From contig JABDJF010000514.1 of NCBI GenBank assembly GCA_013002645.1, positions 1 to 5,182 of the forward strand: 5,182 bases of DNA, given 5' to 3'. Position 1 is the stretch's first letter; every line of letters starts with the position of its first letter. Shown here piece by piece: positions 5,054 through 5,182 of the stretch. A program made the position numbers and the translations under genes. The notes under the pieces are model-generated. The model searched no databases and was not told where the DNA came from. It saw nothing but the letters and a program-made list of their open reading frames with translations. This DNA comes from Myxococcales bacterium (GTDB taxonomy: Bacteria; Myxococcota_A; Polyangia; Polyangiales; Houyiibacteriaceae).

Positions 5054-5182
5054 CAAGCGGCGAACAGTGGCGCCTTCTTCGCTACGAGACGAGCACTGGC
5101 GAGGAGCACGAACATGCGATGTGGTGGGCAGTGAGCCACTTCTTCAACCATCAGACGCATCACCGAGGGCAAGTCACAACGC
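5050..5182 (+). pseudogene. C-terminal half of a DinB-family protein, N-terminus missing, cut by window end
   Basis: Reading from the possible TTG at 5050, the frame gives ...WRLLRYETSTGEEHEHAMWW and then VSHFFNHQTHHRGQVTT at the window edge. The HxxxH/HHRGQ helix and the preceding RYxTSxGE strand turn are hallmarks of the C-terminal part of DinB/YfiT-like four-helix proteins, which bind a metal through one N-terminal and two C-terminal histidines. A complete member needs about 90-100 residues before this point, but that space is filled by the intact SRPBCC gene in another frame, and the upstream codons in this frame show no DinB-like sequence. It is therefore probably a decayed or truncated gene; alternatively it is a short expressed protein coupled to the SRPBCC stop (TTGA overlap), or one starting at the ATG at 5119. 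The family call is firm and the pseudogene status is inferred. Confidence 0.65.

Overview
This is a GC-rich window with strongly C/G-ending codons. It carries small Cys-containing lipoproteins, small membrane proteins and a large two-module HNH protein of a kind common in Myxococcota, so a myxobacterium-type (Polyangia/Sandaracinus-like) chromosome is the best guess. That assignment is inference from style and protein families; no rRNA, tRNA, CRISPR array or typical transposase is present to fix it.

Layout. Positions 1-122 are non-coding and hold a 10-bp tandem repeat, a small perfect hairpin and a weak promoter-like pair. A lipoprotein gene (123-566) carries an internal 21-bp tandem duplication. 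Then come a candidate 34-residue basic micro-ORF (646-750), a three-helix membrane protein (752-1096) and a DUF6713-like membrane protein (1103-1555). These three lie nearly end to end on the plus strand and look like one small transcription unit. The tail of the DUF6713-like gene runs into an AT-rich block (about 1447-1500) that looks like the promoter of the next gene: a perfect TTGACA box and an extended -10 covered by a perfect inverted repeat. That gene (1498-3297; longest form from 1480) encodes a roughly 600-residue HNH nuclease built from two copies of a helical module with a single zinc-type HNH domain at the C-terminus.

Downstream, a short two-helix membrane protein lies on the minus strand (3361-3648), convergent with the HNH gene and divergent from a second lipoprotein gene (3806-4303). 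An SRPBCC-type protein follows (4457-5053). Its stop codon overlaps an open frame (5050-window end) that reads as the C-terminal half of a DinB-family protein whose N-terminal half is not there.

No multi-gene pathway can be read from the window. It looks like an accessory patchwork: a self-contained HNH cassette abutting a membrane-protein gene whose domain lacks its usual first helix and whose C-terminus looks replaced, plus a truncated DinB gene, set among lineage-type envelope proteins of unknown role. The most useful leads are the promoter/operator and start of the HNH gene, its internal duplication, the abnormal ends of the DUF6713-like gene and the DinB remnant.
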